Assembly: GCA_030043835.1 (NCBI GenBank)
Contig: JASHWY010000012.1
Coordinates: 1 to 12,190, forward strand
DNA: 12,190 nt
Source of the DNA: Thermoplasmata archaeon
Lineage (GTDB): Archaea > Thermoplasmatota > Thermoplasmata > Lutacidiplasmatales > UBA184
Direction: 5' to 3'
The first letter of the stretch is position 1. Each line of letters starts with the position of its first letter. A model generated the notes under the pieces. It saw only the letters and a list, made by a program, of their open reading frames with translations. It was not told the DNA's origin and did not search any database. Positions 6,622 to 12,190 of the stretch are shown here, in pieces. The position numbers and the translations under genes are program-made.

Positions 6622-6630
6622 CCATTAATC
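6622..6630. promoter_or_regulatory. Shared palindromic TATA element between divergent glycosyltransferase genes
   Basis: CATTAATC contains the perfect palindrome ATTAAT (6624-6629), the only A/T cluster in this divergent region. On the plus strand its centre is 25-26 bp before the GTG at 6652, predicting a leaderless message for the GT-B gene. On the minus strand the same spacing gives a start near 6602, leaving a leader of about 37 nt with a GGAGG before the GTG at 6564. Confidence 0.6.
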
Positions 6631-6651
6631 TTGGGGACCGCTGGGGAGGAC

Positions 6652-7698
6652 GTGCGAATTCTCTTGATCGGAGGAGGGGTGCATCCGATTCCTCCGACCG
6701 GCTACGGGGCGGTCGAACGAATCCTCGCGGACTTTAAGGCCGCGCTCACGGCCGCGGGGCACGAGGTGGTGATCGTGAACCGCGTCCGGCATCGAAGCAT
6801 GCGGGACGAGTACCCGTTCGCGTGGGAGCTCCCGCGCCTCCTCGCCGCGGAGCGGTTCGATGTCCTCCACGCCCACACCCCGGTCGTCGCGAACCGCCTC
6901 GCTGGGAAGGGCTTCCCGTTCGTCTATACGTCCCACTCACGGCACTGGTTCTATCGAGAGCGTCTATCGCACCGGTGGGGCTACTTTCTCGAGCGCCGGG
7001 CGGTACGGAGGGCTACCGAAGTGGTCGCGCTCACGCCCGCTCTCCTTCGGGCGATGGACGCCAGCGTTCGTCCGCCCCTTCCGCCGATCACCGTGATCCC
7101 GTTCGGGGTCGACACGGAGCATTTCCAGCCGAGGTGGGACCGTCGCACTGGCGCTGTGGCGCTCGGGGTCGGGGTCGTCGCCCCGTTCAAGCGATGGGAA
7201 TGGGCCGCGCGAGCGCTCAAGGGGACGGGGATCCTCTTCCGCCTCGTAGGGCCGATACCATCGTCCCACTACGCGGCGGCGGTCCGTCGTGCCGGGGACC
7301 GGGTCGAGCTCATGGGCGAGGTCGGTGACGAGGACCTTACGGAGATCTTTGCGACGAGCGATTTCCTTCTCCATCCGAGCTCGGTCGAGGTTCTCTCCGC
7401 CTCCGTCCTCGAGGGGCTCTCCGCGGGCCTACCGGTGATCGGCGGTCCGGCGCTCGAAGGGGTCGTCGACGAGGGGAGAACGGGGTGGGTGCTCCCCGAC
7501 CGCGATCCGGAGGCGTTTGTCGCGGGCCTTAGGCAAAGGGCCGTCGACCTCGCGCACGACGAGCCGCTACGGCGCCGTACGGGCGAAGCGGCACGGAATG
7601 CCGCACTCACGCGTTTCTGCTGGCCCAGCATCGTCGCGGCCCATCTCGACATCTACTCGCGGGTCGCGGCTCAACCACGAGGGCCCCGCTCGCGCTGA
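6652..7698 (+). CDS. GT-B glycosyltransferase, family 4-like (group 1)
   Basis: A retaining-type GT-B glycosyltransferase. The 348-residue protein has an N-terminal Rossmann half beginning RILLIGGGVHPIPPTGYGAVE (2-22; the glycine-rich PPTGYGG/A-E loop of family 4). Then come FDVLHAHTP (69-77) and FVYTSHSRHW (90-99). VIPFGVDTEHF (148-158) marks the linker. The C-terminal half carries VGVVAPFKRWEW (173-184), HPSSVEVLSASVLEGLSAGLPVI (241-263) with the EX7E pair Glu246/Glu254 that binds the donor nucleotide-sugar, and DEGRTGWVLP (273-282). No membrane helix is seen, so it is likely cytoplasmic or peripheral. The GTG at 6652 matches the conserved start of the fold and the TATA spacing. The GGGGAGG just before it is too close to be an ideal ribosome site. 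It converges on the epimerase with an 8-bp gap. Confidence 0.9.
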   Translation: MRILLIGGGVHPIPPTGYGAVERILADFKAALTAAGHEVVIVNRVRHRSMRDEYPFAWELPRLLAAERFDVLHAHTPVVANRLAGKGFPFVYTSHSRHWFYRERLSHRWGYFLERRAVRRATEVVALTPALLRAMDASVRPPLPPITVIPFGVDTEHFQPRWDRRTGAVALGVGVVAPFKRWEWAARALKGTGILFRLVGPIPSSHYAAAVRRAGDRVELMGEVGDEDLTEIFATSDFLLHPSSVEVLSASVLEGLSAGLPVIGGPALEGVVDEGRTGWVLPDRDPEAFVAGLRQRAVDLAHDEPLRRRTGEAARNAALTRFCWPSIVAAHLDIYSRVAAQPRGPRSR

Positions 7699-7706
7699 TC
7701 CTCTCG

Positions 7707-8675
7707 TCAGGGCGCGCACTTTCGCGCGTCCGCCATCTCGGTAATCGTCTGGTCGATCGCGCCCTCGCTCGTAAGGGCGGGGTGCCAGCCGAGCCGTTCG
7801 ATTCGGTCGATGGCCAGCAGCTGCTGGGGAATGTCGCCGACCCAGCCGGCTTCTCCGCCCGTGTACTCGATCCGGGCGCGTCCTCCGTGCGCGGCGACGA
7901 CCTTCTCGGCGATCTCGCGCACCGAGATGCGGTCTCTCGTTCCGAGGTTGAAGAGGTTGACGCGATCGTTCGCCCGATCGGTGGCCATCAGCATTCCGGC
8001 GACGCACTCCTCGGTTCTCAGGTAGCTCTTCGCCTGACGACCGTCCCCGAGCACCTCGAGACGGGCCGGGTCGCGCCGAAGCTTATCGAAGAAGTCGACG
8101 AGCACTCCGTGCGTCATTCGAGGCCCGATGATGTTGGCGAACCGGAACACGAAGGCCGTCGTACCGTACGAGTGCGCGTAGGCCGAGACCAACCCCTCCG
8201 CCGCGAGCTTGTTCGCACCGTAGAGCGACCGGGGCTCGAGCGGCCCGTAGTCTTCGGGGGTCGGGAAGACGGTCGGGAACCCGTAGACGACGCTCGACGA
8301 CGAGAAGACGATGCGCGGCACGTCGTGCTTTCGGGTCGCTTCGAGGACGTGGAAGGTGGCGAGGGTCCCGTTGTCGAGATCGATGCGGGGGTTCTCCGTC
8401 CCCATGCGGATGTCCGGGTTGGCCGCAAGGTGCCAGACCTCGGCGGCGTCGCGGAAGACCTCACCGTAGGTGTCGGGCTCTCGGAGGTCGGCCTGAACGA
8501 ACGACAGCCGTGGCGCCTCCGTACTCGACGGAAGGTGAGCGAGGGCGCCACCGACCAGACTGTCGATGACCCTCACCTCGGCCCCGCGCTCTAGCAACGC
8601 GCGCACGAGCGTGCTACCGATCGCTCCGGCTCCGCCGGTCACGACGACCGGACCGGACGGTCGCGAGGCCGGCAT
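7707..8675 (-). CDS. NAD-dependent sugar-nucleotide epimerase/dehydratase (GalE-like, extended SDR)
   Basis: An extended short-chain dehydrogenase that acts on nucleotide sugars, most likely a UDP-hexose 4-epimerase or close relative. The 322-residue protein has the NAD-binding TGGAGAIG (13-20, GxxGxxG) and an acidic residue after strand 2 (VIDSL, 36-40). DLREPD (63-68) and WHLAANPD (81-88) follow. The active-site Ser cluster FSSSSVVYG (124-132) precedes the YGANK motif with Tyr152 and Lys156. VFRFANIIGPR (176-186) and SYLRTEECVAGM (217-228) mark the substrate-binding half. Length fits the family. The exact substrate cannot be read from sequence; GDP-mannose or dTDP-sugar enzymes look similar. 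A very clear TATA box sits about 31 bp upstream of the ATG. It probably supplies a sugar donor to the adjacent glycosyltransferases. Confidence 0.92.
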   Translation of the reverse strand: MPASRPSGPVVVTGGAGAIGSTLVRALLERGAEVRVIDSLVGGALAHLPSSTEAPRLSFVQADLREPDTYGEVFRDAAEVWHLAANPDIRMGTENPRIDLDNGTLATFHVLEATRKHDVPRIVFSSSSVVYGFPTVFPTPEDYGPLEPRSLYGANKLAAEGLVSAYAHSYGTTAFVFRFANIIGPRMTHGVLVDFFDKLRRDPARLEVLGDGRQAKSYLRTEECVAGMLMATDRANDRVNLFNLGTRDRISVREIAEKVVAAHGGRARIEYTGGEAGWVGDIPQQLLAIDRIERLGWHPALTSEGAIDQTITEMADARKCAP

Positions 8676-8700
8676 GCTCGAGGCGGCGGGAGTTAGAGAA

Positions 8701-8712
8701 GCATATATAAAC
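8701..8712 (-). promoter_or_regulatory. TATA box of the epimerase gene
   Basis: The minus strand reads CGTTTATATATGC, the strongest TATA box in the window, centred about 31 bp upstream of the epimerase ATG at 8675. The predicted leader is 5 nt or less, so the mRNA is practically leaderless. Confidence 0.75.
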
Positions 8713-8732
8713 GAAGGCCCGCCTAAACTCGC

Positions 8733-8742
8733 TACCTATACC
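8733..8742 (+). promoter_or_regulatory. Candidate TATA box of the 74-residue protein operon
   Basis: TACCTATACC, centred about 28 bp upstream of the ATG at 8766, predicts transcription starting 2-3 nt before the start codon. It lies back to back with the epimerase TATA box, so the 90-bp divergent region holds two separate core promoters. Confidence 0.5.
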
Positions 8743-8765
8743 GTGTACGTGTAGAGAGTGTCGTC

Positions 8766-8990
8766 ATGCGCACCTATGTTCGGATGACGTTCCATTCGGA
8801 AGGCGCCAACCCGCTCAAGGTCGTCGAAGTGATGCGCCAGCTCGGGTTCGAAGAGTCGATGGGAATGCATGATTTCGTCTACAAATGGAAGGAGAAGGCC
8901 AGCCTCGAAGACGTGATCCGTCTCATGACCGAGATGCACGACAAATTGAAGGGACTCGACGTCAACTACGAGATCACGACGATCTCCTGA
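8766..8990 (+). CDS. Small conserved-looking archaeal protein, 74 residues, function unknown
   Basis: A 74-residue soluble protein with a regular alternating pattern: strand (RTYVRMTFHS, 2-11), helix (PLKVVEVMRQLGF, 16-28), strand (HDFVYKWKE, 35-43), amphipathic helix (SLEDVIRLMTEMHDKLKG, 46-63) and strand (VNYEITTI, 66-73). This beta-alpha-beta-alpha-beta order suggests a small ferredoxin-like or ACT-like sandwich that may dimerise. I cannot name the family, though the well-ordered sequence, lack of low complexity and clean promoter mark it as a real gene. It is followed after 19 nt by a winged-helix-like gene and then an acetyltransferase on the same strand, so it probably heads an operon. 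A ligand-sensing or regulatory role beside the putative DNA-binding protein is only a guess. Confidence 0.85.
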   Translation: MRTYVRMTFHSEGANPLKVVEVMRQLGFEESMGMHDFVYKWKEKASLEDVIRLMTEMHDKLKGLDVNYEITTIS

Positions 8991-9009
8991 GCGGGATCCG
9001 ATCGTTCCC

Positions 9010-9387
9010 ATGGCCACCGAGCAACTCGACCGTCTCGAACGACTGCTCCTCCTGCATCTGCTCGAGCATCGGAGCCAGCAGATTCGCTTCGAAGCGTCGC
9101 AGTGGACGACCGAGTTCGGGGTCGTCCGCAAGTTCGCGGACGAGGATCAGGCCGAGCTCCGTCAGGCGATCCGTGACCTCGAGATGTCGAGGATGATCTA
9201 CCGCCGGACCCAGTACGTCATCGGATACTCGGAGCCAAAGCACGTGTTCTCGCTCACTCCGAGCGGCCACCGAAAGGCGCTCGAGTATCGTCAGGAGGAG
9301 ACGGCGGGGAGCCGCCTCGCGTCCGCGGCGGGCGACGAGAGCCATCGCCGGCCCCCGAGCCGGCGCAGATCGGCCTCCGAGGCCTAG
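9010..9387 (+). CDS. Winged-helix-like putative DNA-binding protein, 125 residues
   Basis: The 125-residue protein opens with a long leucine-rich helix (EQLDRLERLLLLHLLEH, 4-20). A helical pair follows, including DQAELRQAIRDLEMSRMIYRR (46-66), which looks like the helix-turn-helix with recognition helix. Then comes a beta-hairpin wing (YVIGYSEPKHVFSLTPSG, 69-86) and a last helix (HRKALEYRQEE, 87-97). The 'FSLTPSGHRKALE' ending is typical of MarR/PadR-like and archaeal winged helices ('YxLTxxG'). The C-terminal 28 residues (98-125) are basic and disordered. Its regulatory targets are unknown. The gene sits 19 nt after the 74-residue gene and 8 nt before the acetyltransferase, so the three are likely co-transcribed. 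The ribosome-binding site is weak. Confidence 0.8.
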   Translation: MATEQLDRLERLLLLHLLEHRSQQIRFEASQWTTEFGVVRKFADEDQAELRQAIRDLEMSRMIYRRTQYVIGYSEPKHVFSLTPSGHRKALEYRQEETAGSRLASAAGDESHRRPPSRRRSASEA

Positions 9388-9395
9388 GCTCCCCG

Positions 9396-9947
9396 ATGCC
9401 GGTCCTCGAAGGACCCCACGCTCGGCTTCGCCCGCTAACCCCGCCGGATTACGCCCGAATCTTCGCGTGGTACAACGATCCCGAGATCGTGGCCCCGTTC
9501 GACCGGTTCTCCGTCGACACCTTTGAGGGGTTCGTGAGCTCGGTTACGTCCGCCGGCGAAGACCCCGCCTCGCTCGCGCCCCGATTCGCGATCGAGCGCC
9601 GCGCAGAAGGGGACGTGGTCGGTGTGGTCGGCTACTACCGCGCCCACCCCGTCCTCGAGTACACGGACGTCTGGTACGTCCTCGGCGAGCCGGCGGCCCG
9701 AGGGAAGGGTCTGGGACGCGAGTCGGTCGAGCTCCTCGTCTCGCATCTGTTCGCCACGACGTCCGTTCGGCGAGTCGGAGCGACCTGCGACACCGCGAAC
9801 GTGCCGTCGTATCGTCTCCTCGAGGGCCTCGGCTTTCGCCGGGAGGGAACGCTCCAAAGCGCCCTCTTTCACCACGGCGCTTGGCACGACGTCTACGTCT
9901 ACGGCATCACGGCGCCGGAGTGGGCGCTTCGGAAGCCTTCAGCGTGA
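9396..9947 (+). CDS. GNAT-family N-acetyltransferase, RimJ/RimL type
   Basis: An acetyl-CoA dependent acetyltransferase of the GNAT superfamily, closest in style to RimJ/RimL protein N-terminal acetyltransferases and their relatives. The 183-residue protein begins with the typical GPHARLRPLTPPDYARIFAWYNDPEI (6-31). The acetyl-CoA pyrophosphate loop is ARGKGLGRE (101-109, R/Q-x-x-G-x-G/A), preceded by the strand YTDVWYVLGE (89-98). NVPSYRLLEGLGFRREGTLQ (135-154) is the conserved C-terminal motif B, and HDVYVYGI (164-171) is the final strand. The substrate is not evident: protein N-termini, aminoglycosides and small amines all occur in this branch. The last 13 residues are encoded in a 41-bp overlap with the convergent AlaX gene. 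Confidence 0.92.
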   Translation: MPVLEGPHARLRPLTPPDYARIFAWYNDPEIVAPFDRFSVDTFEGFVSSVTSAGEDPASLAPRFAIERRAEGDVVGVVGYYRAHPVLEYTDVWYVLGEPAARGKGLGRESVELLVSHLFATTSVRRVGATCDTANVPSYRLLEGLGFRREGTLQSALFHHGAWHDVYVYGITAPEWALRKPSA

Positions 9948-10653
9948 GGACGACCCGCTCTCCGCCGCGCGCCGATTGGATCTCAACCGCTCCGATCTCA
10001 GCGGTCGTCTTTAGGTGCGTCCCACCGCACGGACAGACGTCGGTCGCGTCGATCTCGATGACGCGCACCGGATCGACCTGAGCCGGGAGCGGCACGAGCC
10101 CCGACCTCCCCTTGGCGGGGTTGCGATCCCACTCCGCTCGCGAGACGAACCGAACCCGCACGGGCTTCGGATCCGCGACCGCCGCGCGAAGGTCGTCCGT
10201 GAGGGGGTCGATGAGCGCCGGTGGGAGCGGGCCCTCGAGGTCGAGGTCCGCCTCGAACCCCTCCATGTCGGCGCGGCGGGTGCGGAGCGAGCTGCGAGCG
10301 AAGATGCGCGCGCTCAGTAGGTGCTGGGCAGTGTGCAGTCGCATGTGCCGGTGGCGACGCTCCCAGTCGATCGTTCCCTCGAGCTCGTCCCCGATCCGGA
10401 CCGCGCGCAGCGCCGACGCGCTGCCGCGGACCCGGTGTACGACCGCCGCGCCGGATCGCGTGACATCCATGATGGGTAGCTCGTCACCCCCCGGCGACCG
10501 CAACGTTCCGCGATCGGAGGGCTGCCCACCGCCGGTCGGATAGAAGAACGTCCGGTCGAGCACGATCGCTCCCGGAGGCAACGCCGTGACCGTCGCCCGG
10601 AACGAACGGACGTACGCTGCAGACGGGTCCGTCAAGTAGGCGAGCTCGGTCAC
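9907..10653 (-). CDS. alaX: Alanyl-tRNA editing protein AlaX
   Basis: A free-standing trans-editing enzyme that hydrolyses Ser- (and Gly-) tRNA(Ala), homologous to the editing domain of alanyl-tRNA synthetase. The 248-residue protein starts with TELAYLTDPSAAYVRSF, as in many AlaX-M proteins. It has RTFFYPTGGGQPSDRG (34-49, with the glycine-rich GGGQPSD) and RLHTAQHLLSA (105-115), in which His107 and His111 bind zinc. CPCGGTH (207-213) gives the Cys209/His213 zinc ligands. Length fits the medium AlaX type. I prefer GTG at 10653 because AlaX proteins usually begin MTELxYL, and the A/T-rich GGTTTCAC (minus strand, about 10675-10682) sits 25-26 bp upstream. A TTG at 10665 would add MRFG. Its 3' end overlaps the GNAT gene. 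Confidence 0.93.
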   Translation of the reverse strand: MTELAYLTDPSAAYVRSFRATVTALPPGAIVLDRTFFYPTGGGQPSDRGTLRSPGGDELPIMDVTRSGAAVVHRVRGSASALRAVRIGDELEGTIDWERRHRHMRLHTAQHLLSARIFARSSLRTRRADMEGFEADLDLEGPLPPALIDPLTDDLRAAVADPKPVRVRFVSRAEWDRNPAKGRSGLVPLPAQVDPVRVIEIDATDVCPCGGTHLKTTAEIGAVEIQSARGGERVVLTLKASEAPTPAP

Positions 10654-10710
10654 TCCGAATCGCAACTTACCGGCGGTGAAACCGCTTGCGGAGGACCTCG
10701 CGGCAGGGAA

Positions 10711-10720
10711 TCCTTTTTAG
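10711..10720 (+). promoter_or_regulatory. TATA box of the PCNA gene
   Basis: TCCTTTTTAG forms the only A/T-rich stretch between the divergent AlaX and PCNA genes. Its centre is about 39 bp upstream of the PCNA ATG (10755), so transcription would begin near 10742, followed by GAGGAT (10744-10749), a usable ribosome-binding site. Confidence 0.6.
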
Positions 10721-10754
10721 CGAGGGCCGATGTGAGGCGCGAAGAGGATTTCGG

Positions 10755-11486
10755 ATGTTCAAGCTCCGCATCAAGATGGAGAACCTTCGCGAGCTCGTCG
10801 AGGTCGTTTCGACGCTCGTGAGCGAGGTGAAGTTGACCGTCTCGAAGGACGGCCTCGAGGCGAAGGCGGTCGACCCCTCGCACGTCGCGATGCTCGTACT
10901 TCAGCTCCAGAAAGGCGTCTTCGAGGAGTTCACCGGAGAGCCCACCGAGATCGGGGTCGATGTGGAGAAGCTCAAGGAAGTGCTCCGTCTCTCGAAGCCC
11001 GGCGACTCGATCGAGCTACAGTTCGACGGGAAGAACCGACTCATTGCCTCGGTCGGCCGCATCACCCGCCAAATGGCGGTTGTCGACCCGGCCGGCATCA
11101 CCGACCCCAAGGTCCCGAACGTGACGCCTCCCGCGAGTGTCACGCTGAAGACGGAGGACATGCGTCAGGGGATCCGAGGAAGCGAGAGCTTCACCGACCA
11201 CGTGACGCTCACGCTCGTTCCCGACGCGTTCACGATGCACTCCGAGGGCGACACCGACCGCCTCGACCTCCGGATTCCGAAGGAGAGCTTGACCCGCCTC
11301 GACGTGAAGGAGCCGGTCAAGAGCATGTATCCTCTCGATTTCTTCTCTGCGATGGTGAAGTCGATCGCCGCGGACGAGGCGACGCTCCACGTCGGCAACG
11401 AGTACCCGCTCAAGATCGAGTTTGCGATGGGCGCGGGCCGAGGAGAAGGTCGCTACCTGCTCGCGCCACGGGTCGAAGAGGACTGA
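10755..11486 (+). CDS. pcn: DNA polymerase sliding clamp (PCNA)
   Basis: The archaeal replication sliding clamp, a ring that encircles DNA and tethers DNA polymerases, FEN1, ligase and RFC-loaded partners. The 243-residue length matches the family. The N-terminus MFKLRIKMENLRELVEVVSTLVSEVKL (1-27) is typical. KDGLEAKAVDPSHVAMLVLQL (31-51) is the strongly conserved first-domain block. PKVPNVTPPASVTL (118-131) is the interdomain connecting loop. TRLDVKEPVKSMYPLDFFSAMVKSI (180-204) is the conserved second-domain block. The C-terminus GRYLLAPRVEED (232-243) holds the partner-binding end. The ATG at 10755 is chosen because clamp homology begins there; codons upstream are not homologous. A single full-length gene suggests a homotrimer, though other copies could exist outside the window. 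Confidence 0.97.
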   Translation: MFKLRIKMENLRELVEVVSTLVSEVKLTVSKDGLEAKAVDPSHVAMLVLQLQKGVFEEFTGEPTEIGVDVEKLKEVLRLSKPGDSIELQFDGKNRLIASVGRITRQMAVVDPAGITDPKVPNVTPPASVTLKTEDMRQGIRGSESFTDHVTLTLVPDAFTMHSEGDTDRLDLRIPKESLTRLDVKEPVKSMYPLDFFSAMVKSIAADEATLHVGNEYPLKIEFAMGAGRGEGRYLLAPRVEED

Positions 11487-11523
11487 TCGCCGGCGCGGCC
11501 CCGGTCGGATCGCGCCCCAGTTA

Positions 11524-11534
11524 GCTTCATAATC
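11524..11534 (+). promoter_or_regulatory. Candidate TATA box of the thiolase gene
   Basis: GCTTCATAATC is centred about 25-26 bp before the ATG at 11555, predicting a leaderless message. It is the only A/T-rich patch in the 68-bp gap after the PCNA stop. No obvious terminator is seen there. Confidence 0.5.
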
Positions 11535-11554
11535 GCCGCCTCGGTCTTCCAGCC

Positions 11555-12190
11555 ATGAATCGAGAGTCAGAGCACTCGGTCGCGATCCTCTCGGCGGTCC
11601 GGACGCCTATCGGCCGGTTCGGGGGCGCCCTTCGGCTCGTCCCGGCCACCAGCCTCGGAACGCTCGCCGCGCGCAAAGCGATCGAGCAATCCGGCCTTAA
11701 GCCCAAGGAGATCGACAATGTCCTGATGGGCCAGGCGATCCAGGCCGGCGCCGGACAGGATCCGGCGCGCCAGGTGCTAAGGGGAGCCGGGATTCCCGAC
11801 GACGTCGGGGCCGCGACCGTGAACATGGTCTGCGGCTCGGGGATGAAGGCGATTCACTGGGGGTACTCTCAGATCCGTGCCGGGGACGCCGACCGGGTCC
11901 TCGTGGGCGCGATGGAGAGCATGTCGATGGCGCCGTACCTCATCGAGGGAGCGATGCGCTGGGGCAGCCATCCGGGACCGCACACGCTCGTCGACGGGAT
12001 GCAGCAGGACGCGCTCCTCGATGCGTACGACGAGCACGAGATTATGGGCTTAACCGGAGAGCGGATTGCGGCGAAGTTCGGCCTCACCCGCGCCGAGGTG
12101 GACGCCTACGCCCTACGGAGCAACCTTCGTGCCGCGCGCGCCGTTTCCGAGGGCACCTTCTCGAGCGAGATCGTGCCCGTCCCTCCCGAG
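11555..12190 (+). CDS. Acetyl-CoA C-acyltransferase (thiolase), N-terminal part, cut by right edge
   Basis: The first 212 residues of a thiolase, the enzyme that condenses or cleaves acyl-CoA units (acetoacetyl-CoA synthesis or beta-oxidation). SAVRTPIGRFGGALRLVPATSLG (13-35) is the classic N-terminal block. VLMGQAIQAGAGQDPARQV (57-75) follows. VNMVCGSGMKAI (89-100) carries the nucleophilic Cys93. AMESMSMAPYL (119-129) matches the bacterial/biosynthetic-type signature, and IMGLTGERIA (163-172) and SNLRAARA (189-196) belong to the covering loop region. The general style is bacterial-type (AtoB/PhaA/FadA) rather than the archaeal mevalonate thiolase that pairs with a DUF35 protein. The typical length is about 390 residues, so roughly the C-terminal half with the His and second Cys is missing only because the window ends. 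ATG at 11555 is supported by the motif start and TATA spacing. Confidence 0.93.
   Translation, partial: MNRESEHSVAILSAVRTPIGRFGGALRLVPATSLGTLAARKAIEQSGLKPKEIDNVLMGQAIQAGAGQDPARQVLRGAGIPDDVGAATVNMVCGSGMKAIHWGYSQIRAGDADRVLVGAMESMSMAPYLIEGAMRWGSHPGPHTLVDGMQQDALLDAYDEHEIMGLTGERIAAKFGLTRAEVDAYALRSNLRAARAVSEGTFSSEIVPVPPE

Noticed and set aside
7699..7706. Possible terminator between the convergent glycosyltransferase and epimerase
   Set aside because: Only 8 bp separate the stops, with no T-run or stem.
7782..8594. 270-codon plus-strand frame opposite the epimerase
   Set aside because: Composition of a complementary shadow (Val/Asp/Arg-rich), no fold motifs, opposite a clear sugar epimerase.

Overview
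The window looks like part of a GC-rich archaeal chromosome, most likely from the Thermoplasmatota. The archaeal assignment rests on ribosomal protein S6e, a 243-residue PCNA sliding clamp, an archaeal-type A24 prepilin peptidase with the type II C-terminal region, a stand-alone AlaX editing protein, and A/T-rich TATA-like boxes about 25 bp upstream of many start codons. The phylum is an inference from gene content, the stand-alone B12-binding methylmalonyl-CoA mutase subunit and the overall gene style. No rRNA, tRNA, CRISPR array, insertion sequence or phage gene was seen.

Layout. The minus strand at 1-312 holds the start of rps6e, running off the left edge. Upstream of it (351-1268, minus) is a membrane-anchored, sequon-rich surface protein, which is divergent from an A24 prepilin peptidase (1398-2318, plus). 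A tightly coupled plus-strand operon follows (2390-4370): B12-binding subunit of methylmalonyl-CoA mutase, MeaB-type GTPase, and a membrane-anchored methyltransferase, joined by two ATGA overlaps. On the minus strand come two very small single-span membrane proteins (4315-4443, 4502-4633), a long FKBP-type prolyl isomerase (4708-5610) and a family 2 glycosyltransferase (5722-6564). A GT-B glycosyltransferase (6652-7698, plus) is divergent from the latter and appears to share one palindromic TATA element with it. It converges on a GalE-like sugar-nucleotide epimerase (7707-8675, minus). A plus-strand three-gene run (8766-9947) encodes a 74-residue conserved-looking unknown, a winged-helix-like protein and a GNAT acetyltransferase. 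Its end overlaps convergently with AlaX (9907-10653, minus). PCNA (10755-11486, plus) and a thiolase cut by the right edge (11555-12190, plus) close the window.

How the genes fit together. The B12-subunit and GTPase pair serves propionyl/methylmalonyl-CoA interconversion, and the thiolase belongs to acyl-CoA or acetoacetyl-CoA metabolism. The two glycosyltransferases and the epimerase form a small glycan-building cassette. The surface protein carries seven N-glycosylation sequons, so glycosylated surface structures are a theme, although no direct link is shown. Housekeeping genes (rps6e, PCNA, AlaX, FKBP) are interspersed, so this is core chromosome rather than a mobile island.

No spectacular unknown system is evident. 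The points most worth following are the pair of micromembrane proteins, the FAM173-like membrane methyltransferase fused by overlap to the mutase/GTPase operon, the uncharacterised 74-residue/winged-helix pair, and the strikingly regular leaderless promoter spacing.
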